Of a stretch of DNA of 11,925 bases, positions 1 to 6,680 are shown in pieces. Both the position numbers and the translations under genes were made by a program. The notes beneath the pieces are model-generated. The model was not told the DNA's origin, made no database searches, and worked only from the letters and a program-made list of their open reading frames with translations. Origin of the DNA: an uncultured Bacilli bacterium (GTDB taxonomy: Bacteria > Bacillota_I > Bacilli_A > RF39 > UBA660); NCBI GenBank assembly GCA_947593275.1, contig CANQDN010000030.1:1-11925 (forward strand). The letters run 5' to 3'. Every line of letters starts with the position of its first letter. The stretch's first letter is position 1.

Positions 1-607
1 TTGGTTCTATTGCAATAACCATTCCTGCTTTAAGAGTAACACCTGTTCCCGCTTTACCATAATTAGGAACATCAGGATCTTCATGTATATCTGTTCCCAC
101 ACCATGTCCCACTAATTCACGAACAACTGATAAACCATGATTATGAGCATAACTTTGAATCGCAGCCCCTATATCACCTATTTTAGCACCTTCTTTAATT
201 TTAGACAAGCCCTCATATAGTGCTTTTTCTGTATTTATTACCAAATCTCTAACTTCTGGTGCTACATCTCCAATGATATAAGTCCTTGCTGCATCACTAT
301 GATATCCATGAATTTCTACACCAATATCAATTGATACAACATCACCATTTTGGATCTTTCTTTTTCCAGGTATTCCATGTACAACTTCATCATTTATTGA
401 TACACAAATACTTGCAGGATACCCTTCATAATTTAGAAAAGATGGTTTAGCATTATGTGAAGAAATAAAATCATAAGCAATTTTATCTAACTCTTTAGTA
501 GTAATACCAACCTTTAAATGTTTTTTAACTTCTTCATGTGTTTTATAATTAAGTATTCCTGCTTCTCGCATTAATTTTATTTCTCTTTCACTTTTAATAC
601 TAATCAT
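1..607 (-). CDS. map: Type I methionine aminopeptidase, 3' end cut by window edge
   Basis: Cytosolic metalloprotease that removes the initiator Met from nascent proteins. I translated 202 residues from the ATG at 605-607; the rest, normally about 50 more, lies beyond base 1. Four of the five metal ligands known from E. coli MetAP have visible counterparts: D94 (in SIDIGV), D105 (HSDAARTY), H168 (GHGVGTDIHEDP) and E201 (IAIEP). The substrate-site His is H77 (VVHGIPG). The last Glu ligand would be off-window. No N-terminal SH3 or zinc extension is present, so this is the short type Ia form. The start overlaps the end of adk by 8 nt (ATGATTAG), with a weak GAGG upstream, which suggests coupling. 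The order secY-adk-map is the usual one in Firmicutes. Identity is very secure. Confidence 0.96.
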   Translation of the reverse strand, partial: MISIKSEREIKLMREAGILNYKTHEEVKKHLKVGITTKELDKIAYDFISSHNAKPSFLNYEGYPASICVSINDEVVHGIPGKRKIQNGDVVSIDIGVEIHGYHSDAARTYIIGDVAPEVRDLVINTEKALYEGLSKIKEGAKIGDIGAAIQSYAHNHGLSVVRELVGHGVGTDIHEDPDVPNYGKAGTGVTLKAGMVIAIEP

Positions 608-1253
608 TTTTCGCCTCATTTTTAATTTTATCAAATATTTCCTCAAGAGCTACCATTGCATCTATTCTCTTAAGTATCCCTTTATTCTGATAATATTCCA
701 CGATTGGTTCAGTACTTTCTAAAAAACTATCAAATCTAACCTTAAAAGTTTCTTCTGTATCATCACTTCTAGTCTCTAACTCTACTCCACAATCATCACA
801 AATATTATTTTTTAAAGGTTTTAATTCTTCATTAAATTTATTATAACTTCTTTTACACTTAGGACAAATAATTCTCCCCAAAACTCTCTTTAAAAGAGTA
901 TCAAAATCAACATCCAAATATATTACAATAGTGTTAGTAATATTATTACTTACTAACATTTTATCTAAACTTTCTGCTTGATTTAAAGTTCTAGGAAATC
1001 CATCTAATATAAAAGCTTTATCTTTAATACTTTTTAATTTATCACTAATAAGTTTAATCATATATTGATCACTTACTAATTTTCCCTGAGAAATAATACT
1101 ATCTAATTCCTTCCCAAGTAAGCTTCCACTTTTAATTTCTTCTCGAAGTATTTCTCCTGTGCTTATATGTTCATAATTAAAATTTTTAACTAAATAATCA
1201 CTTACAGTTCCTTTGCCCGCGGCTGGAGGAGCGATAAAAATGATATTTCGCAT
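600..1253 (-). CDS. adk: Adenylate kinase, zinc-LID type
   Basis: Converts ATP + AMP to 2 ADP in the cytosol. The protein has 217 residues from the ATG at 1251-1253. I chose that start because it places the P-loop near residue 8 as in the family, sits 1 nt after the secY stop, and has a GAGG Shine-Dalgarno in the end of secY. The frame stays open 10 codons further up, into secY, but that extension (MPHVRRG...) does not look like the family. Visible are a P-loop at 8-16, the AMP-binding segment STGEILR at 31-37, DGFPRT at 84-89, a LID with four zinc-type cysteines C130, C133, C152 and C155, and the Arg-bearing TRSDD at 161-165 and R173. The P-loop is odd: APPAAGKGT instead of the usual GxPGAGKGT, with Ala at the first and fourth positions. 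Lys14 is kept, so activity is likely. The TAG stop lies inside the start of map. Confidence 0.96.
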   Translation of the reverse strand: MRNIIFIAPPAAGKGTVSDYLVKNFNYEHISTGEILREEIKSGSLLGKELDSIISQGKLVSDQYMIKLISDKLKSIKDKAFILDGFPRTLNQAESLDKMLVSNNITNTIVIYLDVDFDTLLKRVLGRIICPKCKRSYNKFNEELKPLKNNICDDCGVELETRSDDTEETFKVRFDSFLESTEPIVEYYQNKGILKRIDAMVALEEIFDKIKNEAKND

Positions 1254-1254
1254 T

Positions 1255-2517
1255 TTATCTGAACCTCTTCTTACGTGCGGCATAACTGCGAGCAGTTAAA
1301 CTACTTTCAATTTGTTTATAAGTCTCAATAGCAACTCCAACAACAATTAAAATTCCTGTACCTCCAATAGTAACTCTACTTGGTAAACTTGTAAATGTTG
1401 AAACAATAACAGGTAAACCTGCTAAAATAACAAGGAATAAAGAACCAACCATTGTAAGTTTTGATAATGACTTACTTATGTATTTTGAAGTTTCTTCTCC
1501 CGGTCTAACCCCAGGAATATAACCTCCGTTTTTATTTAAGTTTTTACTCATTTCATCTGGATTCATAGTTAAGAATGTATAGAAATATCCAAATAAGAAT
1601 ATAAGTACAATATAAAGTAATAATCCAGTTGGTGAAGTATAAACTATATAATTATTAACAAAATTTATCGCTGCTTCATTTCCAATAAGCTGTGCTATAG
1701 TCGCCGGTATAGTCGTTAATACTGATGCAAATATTACTGGTATAACTCCCGCACTATTAATCTTAATAGGTAAAAATGATTGTTGTGCTCCATATGCACT
1801 AGTTGTTCTGTTAGAATATTGTATAGGTATTCTTCTTTCCGCAAGTTGAATCCAAATAATTCCAACAATAATTAAAATATAAACTATTACAAATAAAGCA
1901 AATAATGTAATTCCAAGACCTGTCTCATAACTTCCATGAATGAAAGATTCAAATGCTCCTGTAAATACATTTGGCATACTCATAATAATACCAGCCATAA
2001 TTAATAGTGATTGACCATTACCTATACCTTTTTGAGATATTTGATCTCCCATCCAAAGTAGAAATGCTGTACCAGCAGTCATAACTAAACTAGTTTTAAG
2101 CATCATCATTACATCACCAGTATTTAAGTAAAATACCGTCATGGCATAAGCTTGAACAAAGGCAATTATAATACCTAAATATCTAGTAATTTTATTTATC
2201 TTTTGTCTCCCTACATAACCTTGCTCTTTTAAATCTTTAAAATAAGGAATTATATCCATTTGTAATAATTGAGTTATAATGCTCGCTGTAATATATGGAC
2301 TAACACCTAAAGCAAATATGGAAAATCTTTGTAAACCTCCACCACTCATTAAGTTAAATACTTCTAAAAATCCTAATTCTGCATAGATACTATTAGCCCA
2401 AGGAATAGTAACATTTATTCCTAAAGCAAAGAATCCTAGACAAAATAATGTAAAGTAAATTCTTTTTCTTAAATCTTTATTTTGTTTACTAAATATTTTG
2501 GCAATTCCTTTAATCAT
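1255..2517 (-). CDS. secY: Preprotein translocase channel subunit SecY
   Basis: Pore-forming subunit of the SecYEG translocon in the cytoplasmic membrane, which moves unfolded proteins out and inserts membrane proteins. The 420 residues carry ten hydrophobic segments, roughly 20-40, 66-86, 112-131, 143-160, 167-184, 201-224, 256-278, 297-317, 354-376 and 386-403. Family hallmarks are the GVSPYITASIITQLL segment after TM1, DQISQKGIGNGQS at 158-170, FLTMNPDEMSKNL at 315-327, GYIPGVRPG at 332-340, and a basic C-terminal tail (ARKKRFR) that faces the cytosolic SecA/ribosome side. The ATG directly abuts the TAG of rplO, and the AGAGGTG Shine-Dalgarno lies inside rplO, so translation is probably coupled. 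The secE and secG partners are not in the window. Length is normal for a low-GC Gram-positive SecY. Confidence 0.98.
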   Translation of the reverse strand: MIKGIAKIFSKQNKDLRKRIYFTLFCLGFFALGINVTIPWANSIYAELGFLEVFNLMSGGGLQRFSIFALGVSPYITASIITQLLQMDIIPYFKDLKEQGYVGRQKINKITRYLGIIIAFVQAYAMTVFYLNTGDVMMMLKTSLVMTAGTAFLLWMGDQISQKGIGNGQSLLIMAGIIMSMPNVFTGAFESFIHGSYETGLGITLFALFVIVYILIIVGIIWIQLAERRIPIQYSNRTTSAYGAQQSFLPIKINSAGVIPVIFASVLTTIPATIAQLIGNEAAINFVNNYIVYTSPTGLLLYIVLIFLFGYFYTFLTMNPDEMSKNLNKNGGYIPGVRPGEETSKYISKSLSKLTMVGSLFLVILAGLPVIVSTFTSLPSRVTIGGTGILIVVGVAIETYKQIESSLTARSYAARKKRFR

Positions 2518-2961
2518 CTAAATCACCTCTGCTTTACCGCCAGCATTTTCTATTTTAGATACAGCTTTAGATGAAAATCTTTGAGCCTTAACATTTAATT
2601 TCTTTGTTAATTCTCCATTAGCAAGCACTTTAATACCACTAAGTTGTTTTTTAATTATTCCTTTTTCTTTTAAAACTTCAGGAGTAACAACATCATTATC
2701 ATTAAAATACTTTTCTAAATCACTTATATTAATAGTTGCATATTTAGTTTCAAATCTTTTATTATTAAATCCTCTTTTCGGAATTCTTCTATAAATAGGT
2801 GTTTGTCCACCTTGGAACCAAGCTGAAATACTTGCTCCACTTCTTGATTTTTGACCATTTTCTCCACGAGTAGCAGATTTACCCATTCCACTACCTGGAC
2901 CACGGCCAACTCTTTTACGCGCCTTTGTTTCATTAGACGCTGGTAATGTTTGTAATTTCAT
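2518..2961 (-). CDS. rplO: 50S ribosomal protein uL15
   Basis: Late-assembling large-subunit protein that contacts 23S rRNA through an extended basic N-terminal arm. The protein has 147 residues, the family's normal length. The N-terminus carries the Gly/Arg/Lys-rich segment RVGRGPGSGMGKSATRGENG, followed by FQGGQTPIYRRIPKRGFNN, which matches the L15 signature region. The C-terminal globular part ends at GGKAEVI. The start is 1 nt past the rpsE stop, and a GAGGAG Shine-Dalgarno lies inside the last codons of rpsE. In most bacteria rpmD (L30) would sit between rpsE and rplO; there is no room for it here. The TAG stop touches the ATG of secY. Confidence 0.97.
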   Translation of the reverse strand: MKLQTLPASNETKARKRVGRGPGSGMGKSATRGENGQKSRSGASISAWFQGGQTPIYRRIPKRGFNNKRFETKYATINISDLEKYFNDNDVVTPEVLKEKGIIKKQLSGIKVLANGELTKKLNVKAQRFSSKAVSKIENAGGKAEVI

Positions 2962-2962
2962 A

Positions 2963-3466
2963 TTATAACTCCTCTACTTTCTTACCACGTAAAGCTGCTA
3001 CTTTTGCAGGACTCTTTTGTGATTTTAAAGCTTCAAGAGTTGCTTTAGCAACATTAATCTTTGTATTTGATCCCATAGATTTAGAAACAATATCTTTAAC
3101 TCCAGCAAGTTCAAGAACAGCACGCGCAGCACCACCAGCAATAATACCAGTACCTTTTTTAGCAGGTTTAACCATAACTACAGCTCTACCAACTTTACAT
3201 GTAGCTTCATGAGGTATTGTTCTATTATCAATTAAAGATACTTTAGTAACATTTTTATTGGCAGCTTGTAAAGCTTTCTTAATTGCTTCTGGCACTTCAT
3301 TAGCTTTACCATTACCAATACCAACTAACCCTTTACGGTTTCCAACTACAACAGTTGCAGAAAATCTAAAGTGTCTACCACCTTTGGTAACTTTTGTTAC
3401 TCTACCAATAGATATAACTTTTTCTTCTAATAAATTTTTCTTTGGTTCTATATTTTTCTTTGGCAT
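2963..3466 (-). CDS. rpsE: 30S ribosomal protein uS5
   Basis: Small-subunit protein near the mRNA entry tunnel and decoding region, involved in translational accuracy and mRNA unwinding. The 167 residues have the normal two-domain layout. The N-terminal S5 dsRBD-like domain covers about 14-80, with GRVTKVTKGGRHFRFSA at 21-37 and VGNRKGLVGIGNGKANEV at 41-58. The C-terminal domain includes AKKGTGIIAGGAARAVLEL at 102-120. The Gly-rich loop around residues 28-31 is where spectinomycin-resistance changes fall in other bacteria; the local motif looks ordinary. A strong GGGAGG Shine-Dalgarno lies in the 17-nt gap after rplR. Confidence 0.98.
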   Translation of the reverse strand: MPKKNIEPKKNLLEEKVISIGRVTKVTKGGRHFRFSATVVVGNRKGLVGIGNGKANEVPEAIKKALQAANKNVTKVSLIDNRTIPHEATCKVGRAVVMVKPAKKGTGIIAGGAARAVLELAGVKDIVSKSMGSNTKINVAKATLEALKSQKSPAKVAALRGKKVEEL

Positions 3467-3483
3467 AAACTTATCCTCCCACT

Positions 3484-3840
3484 CTAGAATTTAAGACCAT
3501 TCTCTCGTGCAGCTTCTGCAAGAGCTTCTACACGACCATGGTATAAATATCCACCTCTATCAAAAACAACTGTTTCAATCTTTGAGGCTTTACATTTTTT
3601 AGCAATATCTGCACCAACTAATTTAGCAGCTTCAATATTACCACCATTTTTAATCTTAAGTTCAACTGTTGATGAGCTAACTAAGGTTTTGTTAGTTGTA
3701 TCATCAATTACTTGAACATAGATTCCTTTATTTGAACGAAATACATTAAGTCTTGGAATATTAGCAGTTCCACTAATCTTCTCGCGAACTCTAGCATGAC
3801 GTCTTTTACGTGCTACATTACTAGCTTCTTTTTTAATCAT
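3484..3840 (-). CDS. rplR: 50S ribosomal protein uL18
   Basis: 5S rRNA-binding protein of the central protuberance, acting with L5. The protein has 118 residues from the ATG at 3838-3840, close to the family's usual 120. The basic N-terminus RKRRHARVREKISGT at 11-25, PRLNVFRSNKGIYVQVIDD at 29-47 and the C-terminal VVFDRGGYLYHGRVEALAEA at 91-110 are characteristic. A TTG three codons upstream could extend the frame, but it directly abuts the AGGAAGG Shine-Dalgarno at 3850-3856, whereas the ATG has a proper 9-nt spacing. I therefore use the ATG. The stop is TAG, 17 nt before rpsE. Confidence 0.97.
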   Translation of the reverse strand: MIKKEASNVARKRRHARVREKISGTANIPRLNVFRSNKGIYVQVIDDTTNKTLVSSSTVELKIKNGGNIEAAKLVGADIAKKCKASKIETVVFDRGGYLYHGRVEALAEAARENGLKF

Positions 3841-3849
3841 ATTATCCAA

Positions 3850-3856
3850 CCTTCCT
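3850..3856 (-). promoter_or_regulatory. Shine-Dalgarno deciding the rplR start
   Basis: AGGAAGG on the minus strand lies 9 nt before the ATG at 3838-3840 and directly touches the alternative TTG at 3847-3849. The spacing favours the ATG. The site lies just after the rplF stop. Confidence 0.75.
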
Positions 3857-3860
3857 AACC

Positions 3861-4400
3861 TTATTTAGCAGCCTTTTTACCTTCTTTACGACGAACATAT
3901 TCACCTTTATAACGAATACCTTTACCTTTATAAGGCTCTGGTTCTCTTATTTTACGAATATTCGCCGCAAATTCAGCAACTTTTTGCTTATCAATACCAT
4001 TAATAGTAATCTCTGTATTACTTACTTGTTCAACTTTTATATCACTTGGAACTTCCACAACAACTGGATGTGAGAAACCAGCAGTAACATTGATTTTATT
4101 TCCACTAACTTGGAAACGATAACCAACACCAACAGCTTCTAATCCTTTACTAAATCCTTTACTTACACCAATGACCATATTATTGATTAAAGAATTCATT
4201 GTTCCAACATTCATATTAGCTTCTTTACTATCATTTTTAGCTTTAGTTTCAATACTATCTTCATTTATATTAACTAAAACTAAATCATTAATAGTAGTAT
4301 TTAAAGTTCCTTTACTTCCTTTAACAGATATTACATTATCATTTAATTCTGCACTAACTCCATTAGGTAGAGCGATTTTTCTATTACCAATTCTACTCAT
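3861..4400 (-). CDS. rplF: 50S ribosomal protein uL6
   Basis: Large-subunit protein at the base of the L7/L12 stalk, near the sarcin-ricin loop and the factor-binding site. The 179 residues match the family's usual length. Two similar L6 domains are visible. The N-terminal one begins SRIGNRKIALPNGV. The second contains GTMNSLINNMVIGVSKGF at 66-83, EAVGVGYRFQ at 88-97 and the C-terminal signature EPYKGKGIRYKGEYVRRKEG at 155-174. The Shine-Dalgarno (AAGGAA) overlaps the rpsH stop codon as TAAGGA, so re-initiation by the terminating ribosome is likely. Confidence 0.98.
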   Translation of the reverse strand: MSRIGNRKIALPNGVSAELNDNVISVKGSKGTLNTTINDLVLVNINEDSIETKAKNDSKEANMNVGTMNSLINNMVIGVSKGFSKGLEAVGVGYRFQVSGNKINVTAGFSHPVVVEVPSDIKVEQVSNTEITINGIDKQKVAEFAANIRKIREPEPYKGKGIRYKGEYVRRKEGKKAAK

Positions 4401-4409
4401 AGTATTTCC

Positions 4410-4805
4410 TTACCAAATATAGGCAAGTACTTCGCCTCCTAATCCTTTATTTCTTGCTTCTTTATCAGTCATTAAACCTTTAGAAGTAGAAATTATTGCT
4501 ATTCCAAGTCCATTTAATACCCGAGGAATTTCTTGAGCTTTAGCATATACTCTTAAACCAGATTTACTAATTCTTTTTAAACCAGTAATAACTCTTTCTT
4601 TTCTCTCACCATATTTTAAAGTTAAAATAAGTTTATTACCAGTTGTTGCTTCTTCATTAACATAATCAGCAATATAACCTTCTCTTTTAAGAATTTCTGC
4701 TATACCAACTGTCATTTTTGTTCCAATAACTTCTACAGTTTCATATTTCATTTGATTTGCATTACGTATTCTTGTAAGCATATCAGCAATTTTATCTTGA
4801 ACCAT
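4410..4805 (-). CDS. rpsH: 30S ribosomal protein uS8
   Basis: Primary 16S rRNA-binding protein of the platform and central domain. In E. coli S8 is also the translational repressor of the spc operon, acting at the rplE mRNA. Its 131 residues are of normal length. The N-terminus DKIADMLTRIRNANQMK at 4-20 and the C-terminal GLGIAIISTSKGLMTDKEA at 99-117, followed by GLGGEVLAYIW, are strong family signatures containing the conserved STSKG RNA-contact motif. A GGAGG lies upstream, and the preceding rpsN stop is part of the run TAAGGAAGGAGG. I did not find a convincing S8-binding helix copy at the rplE start. Confidence 0.98.
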   Translation of the reverse strand: MVQDKIADMLTRIRNANQMKYETVEVIGTKMTVGIAEILKREGYIADYVNEEATTGNKLILTLKYGERKERVITGLKRISKSGLRVYAKAQEIPRVLNGLGIAIISTSKGLMTDKEARNKGLGGEVLAYIW

Positions 4806-4822
4806 TTAAAATTCCTCCTTCC

Positions 4823-5008
4823 TTACCAACTTGATTTCTTAACACCAGGTATCTTACCTTCATTTGCAAGTTCTCTAAAACAAATACGGCAAATACCAAA
4901 CTTACGCATTACGCCATGAGGTCTTCCGCATCTTTCACATCTAGTATAAGCACGAACTTTATATTTTGGTGTTCTTTTGCTTTTTATAATCATACTCTTT
5001 TTAGCCAT
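4823..5008 (-). CDS. rpsN: 30S ribosomal protein uS14, zinc-binding type Z
   Basis: Small-subunit head protein, here the short zinc-ribbon form. It has 61 residues from the ATG at 5006-5008. That start has a clean AAGGAGG Shine-Dalgarno, and the protein begins MAKKSM as expected. The frame also runs 12 codons further up into rplE, but that extension is not family-like. Four cysteines, C24, C27 (CERC) and C40, C43 (CRIC), form the zinc site, and the family ending IPGVKKSSW is present. Some bacteria carry a second, zinc-independent S14 elsewhere; none is in this window. The Shine-Dalgarno is fused with the rplE stop (TAAGGAGG). Confidence 0.97.
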   Translation of the reverse strand: MAKKSMIIKSKRTPKYKVRAYTRCERCGRPHGVMRKFGICRICFRELANEGKIPGVKKSSW

Positions 5009-5021
5009 CGCGATTTCCTCC

Positions 5022-5561
5022 TTAATTCTTAAAAGGCATTCCAAATGCCTTTAATAAAGCAAATGCTTCTTCATTACTTTTCGCAGTTGTAACAAATACA
5101 ATATCCATACCACGAACTTTAACTACATTATCATATTCAATTTCAGGGAAAATTAATTGCTCTTTAATACCTAAAGTATAATTACCTTTACCATCAAAAG
5201 CTGTCTTAGATACTCCTCTAAAATCACGAACACGTGGAAGAGAAACTCTAATTAATTTTTCCATAAAATCATACATCTTTTCTCCTCGTAATGTAACTTT
5301 AACCCCAATCGCTTGTCCTTCTCTTATCTTAAAACCAGCGATTGATTTACGAGCTTTAGTTATAACTGCTTTTTGACCTGTAATAGTTTCCAAATCTTTT
5401 AAAGCAGCATCTATAAATTTATGATCATGAGAACCATCACCACAACCTATATTAATAACTATTTTCTCTAATTTAGGTACTTGCATTACGCTTGAATATT
5501 TAAATTCGTCTTTTAAGCTTTTAACGATTTTCTCGTCATATAATTTCTTATAATTACTCAT
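5022..5561 (-). CDS. rplE: 50S ribosomal protein uL5
   Basis: 5S rRNA-binding protein of the central protuberance that also touches the P-site tRNA. The protein has 179 residues, normal for the family. Diagnostic stretches are MQVPKLEKIVINIG at 26-39, TGQKAVITKARKSIAGFKIR at 61-80 (the L5 signature), EGQAIGVKVTLRG at 81-93 and the PRVRDFRG loop. Its Shine-Dalgarno (AGGTGA) is fused with the rplX TAG stop as TAGGTGA. In E. coli this ribosome-binding region is the target of S8 feedback. I cannot confirm such a site here by eye. Confidence 0.98.
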   Translation of the reverse strand: MSNYKKLYDEKIVKSLKDEFKYSSVMQVPKLEKIVINIGCGDGSHDHKFIDAALKDLETITGQKAVITKARKSIAGFKIREGQAIGVKVTLRGEKMYDFMEKLIRVSLPRVRDFRGVSKTAFDGKGNYTLGIKEQLIFPEIEYDNVVKVRGMDIVFVTTAKSNEEAFALLKAFGMPFKN

Positions 5562-5571
5562 AAATATTCAC

Positions 5572-5832
5572 CTACTTAACTTTACTTTCTTTAGTTTTTT
5601 TGTTGCTTTTTGCTTCTACTTTTTTAACATTTGATACGTGAATAGGAGCTTCTATATCGAATATTCCACCTTTATCATTTTGATTATTAGGTTTAACGTG
5701 TTTTTTAACTATATTAATTCCTTCAACAACAACTTTATCATCTTTTCTATAAGTTTTAATTACTTTACCACTTTTACCTTTATCTTTACCAGCAATAACT
5801 AAAACTTCGTCGCCTATCTTTATTTTCATCAT
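5572..5832 (-). CDS. rplX: 50S ribosomal protein uL24, shortened C-terminus
   Basis: Assembly-initiating 23S rRNA-binding protein, located near the exit-tunnel rim. The N-terminal KOW/SH3-like domain is clear: IKIGDEVLVIAGKDKGKSGK at about 4-23, then VVVEGINIVKKHVKPNNQND and EAPIHVSNV. At 86 residues it is shorter than the roughly 101-104 of Bacillus and E. coli. After the HVSNV motif the usual C-terminal segment is replaced by a short Lys-rich tail (KKVEAKSNKKTKESKVK). Two tandem ATGs could start it. The first has the better spacing from AGGAGG, and that Shine-Dalgarno is fused with the rplN TAG stop. Confidence 0.96.
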   Translation of the reverse strand: MMKIKIGDEVLVIAGKDKGKSGKVIKTYRKDDKVVVEGINIVKKHVKPNNQNDKGGIFDIEAPIHVSNVKKVEAKSNKKTKESKVK

Positions 5833-5843
5833 AAAGTCTCCTC

Positions 5844-6212
5844 CTATATAACTTCCTTAGCAAGAGAAACAATCTTCATATAATCATGTTCTCTAAGCTC
5901 TCTTGCTACTGGTCCAAGTACTCTTGTTCCAACTGGAGATTTATCATCTTTAATAATTACACAAGCGTTATCATCAAATTTAATATAGCTTCCATCATTT
6001 CTTCTAATACCTTGTGTAGTTCTAACAATAACTGCTTTAACAACTTTACCTTTTTTCATATTTGAATTAGGAATAGCTTTCTTAACAGTTCCTACAACTA
6101 CATCCCCAATATTAGCATATTTAACTTTAGATCCACCCATAACTCTGATAACTAATAATTCTTTAGCTCCAGTATTATCGGCAACTTTCAATCTTGTTTC
6201 TTGTTGAACCAT
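5844..6212 (-). CDS. rplN: 50S ribosomal protein uL14
   Basis: Large-subunit interface protein that contacts 16S rRNA and is the docking site for silencing factor RsfS in other bacteria. Its 122 residues equal the family norm. The N-terminal VQQETRLKVADNTGAKEL, the central GDVVVGTVKKAIPN and the C-terminal GTRVLGPVARELREHDYMKI are strongly conserved. It is the first gene of the canonical spc block and follows rpsQ by 11 nt with no terminator, so S10 and spc read through here. The Shine-Dalgarno is fused with the rpsQ TAG stop (TAGGAGGT). Confidence 0.98.
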   Translation of the reverse strand: MVQQETRLKVADNTGAKELLVIRVMGGSKVKYANIGDVVVGTVKKAIPNSNMKKGKVVKAVIVRTTQGIRRNDGSYIKFDDNACVIIKDDKSPVGTRVLGPVARELREHDYMKIVSLAKEVI

Positions 6213-6223
6213 GATTTTACCTC

Positions 6224-6481
6224 CTAAAGTATTACAGCTTTAGAAACTATTTCTACAAGTTCATATCTCTTAGTTTTAGAAAGTGGTCTTGTAGCTCTAA
6301 TTCTAACTGTATCTCCAACACTTGCTTCATTTGCTTCATCATGACAAGTGTATTTCTTTGAATATTTAACACGTTTTTTATAAAGTGGATGTGTCTTATA
6401 AGTTTCAATTAATACGGTAATAGTTTTATCATTTTTATTACTAACAACTTTACCAACTAATTCTTGTCTTCTCTTATCCAT
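6224..6481 (-). CDS. rpsQ: 30S ribosomal protein uS17
   Basis: Primary 16S rRNA-binding OB-fold protein of the lower body of the 30S subunit. The 85 residues are close to the usual 84-87. The start RRQELVGKVVSNKNDKTITV, the central HPLYKKRVKYSKKYTCHDE and the late GDTVRIRATRPLSKTKRYEL are clear S17 features. Its ATG lies inside the end of rpmC, an 8-nt overlap (ATGGATAA), with a GGAGG in the last rpmC codons, which implies coupled translation. The stop is TAG and forms part of the next Shine-Dalgarno. Confidence 0.98.
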   Translation of the reverse strand: MDKRRQELVGKVVSNKNDKTITVLIETYKTHPLYKKRVKYSKKYTCHDEANEASVGDTVRIRATRPLSKTKRYELVEIVSKAVIL

Positions 6482-6680
6482 TATGAGCCTCCTCTAATTC
6501 TCTTTCCCGTATAACTGTTTTCATTTTAGCAACATCTTTTCTAAGTTCTTTAATTTTAGAAGGCTTCTCTATATTACCAGTCGCTTGTTTCATTCGAAGA
6601 TCAAATAATTCTTTTTTAGCTTGAGTTATTTTTCCTTCTAATTCCTTAGTTGAAAGCTCTCTTATATCTTTAATTTTCAA
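6474..6680 (-). CDS. rpmC: 50S ribosomal protein uL29, TTG start
   Basis: Small helical protein at the exit-tunnel mouth, near the SRP and trigger-factor docking site. I place the start at the TTG at 6678-6680, giving 68 residues beginning MKIKDIRELS, which matches the usual L29 N-terminus. It has an AAGGAAGG Shine-Dalgarno 8 nt upstream. An ATG seven codons upstream would add an unusual MQRKVNL and would place this purine-rich site inside the coding frame. Signature parts are ELFDLRMKQATGNIEKPSKI at 25-44 and the ending KTVIRERELEEA. The start overlaps the end of rplP by 11 nt and the stop overlaps rpsQ by 8 nt. Confidence 0.93.
   Translation of the reverse strand: MKIKDIRELSTKELEGKITQAKKELFDLRMKQATGNIEKPSKIKELRKDVAKMKTVIRERELEEAHNG

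Noticed and set aside
1254..1283. Ten-codon N-terminal extension of adk
   Set aside because: It overlaps the secY C-terminus. The ATG at 1251-1253 gives the family-standard N-terminus with a suitable ribosome site.
2946..3494. Two plus-strand open frames of 88 and 78 codons opposite rpsE
   Set aside because: They lie antisense to a strongly conserved gene, have no family resemblance, and arise from its codon bias.
3841..3849. TTG start for rplR, three codons upstream
   Set aside because: It directly abuts the Shine-Dalgarno, too close for initiation; the ATG at 3838-3840 has normal spacing.
5009..5044. Twelve-codon N-terminal extension of rpsN
   Set aside because: It runs into rplE and is not family-like. 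The ATG at 5006-5008 has an AAGGAGG at good spacing and starts MAKKSM.
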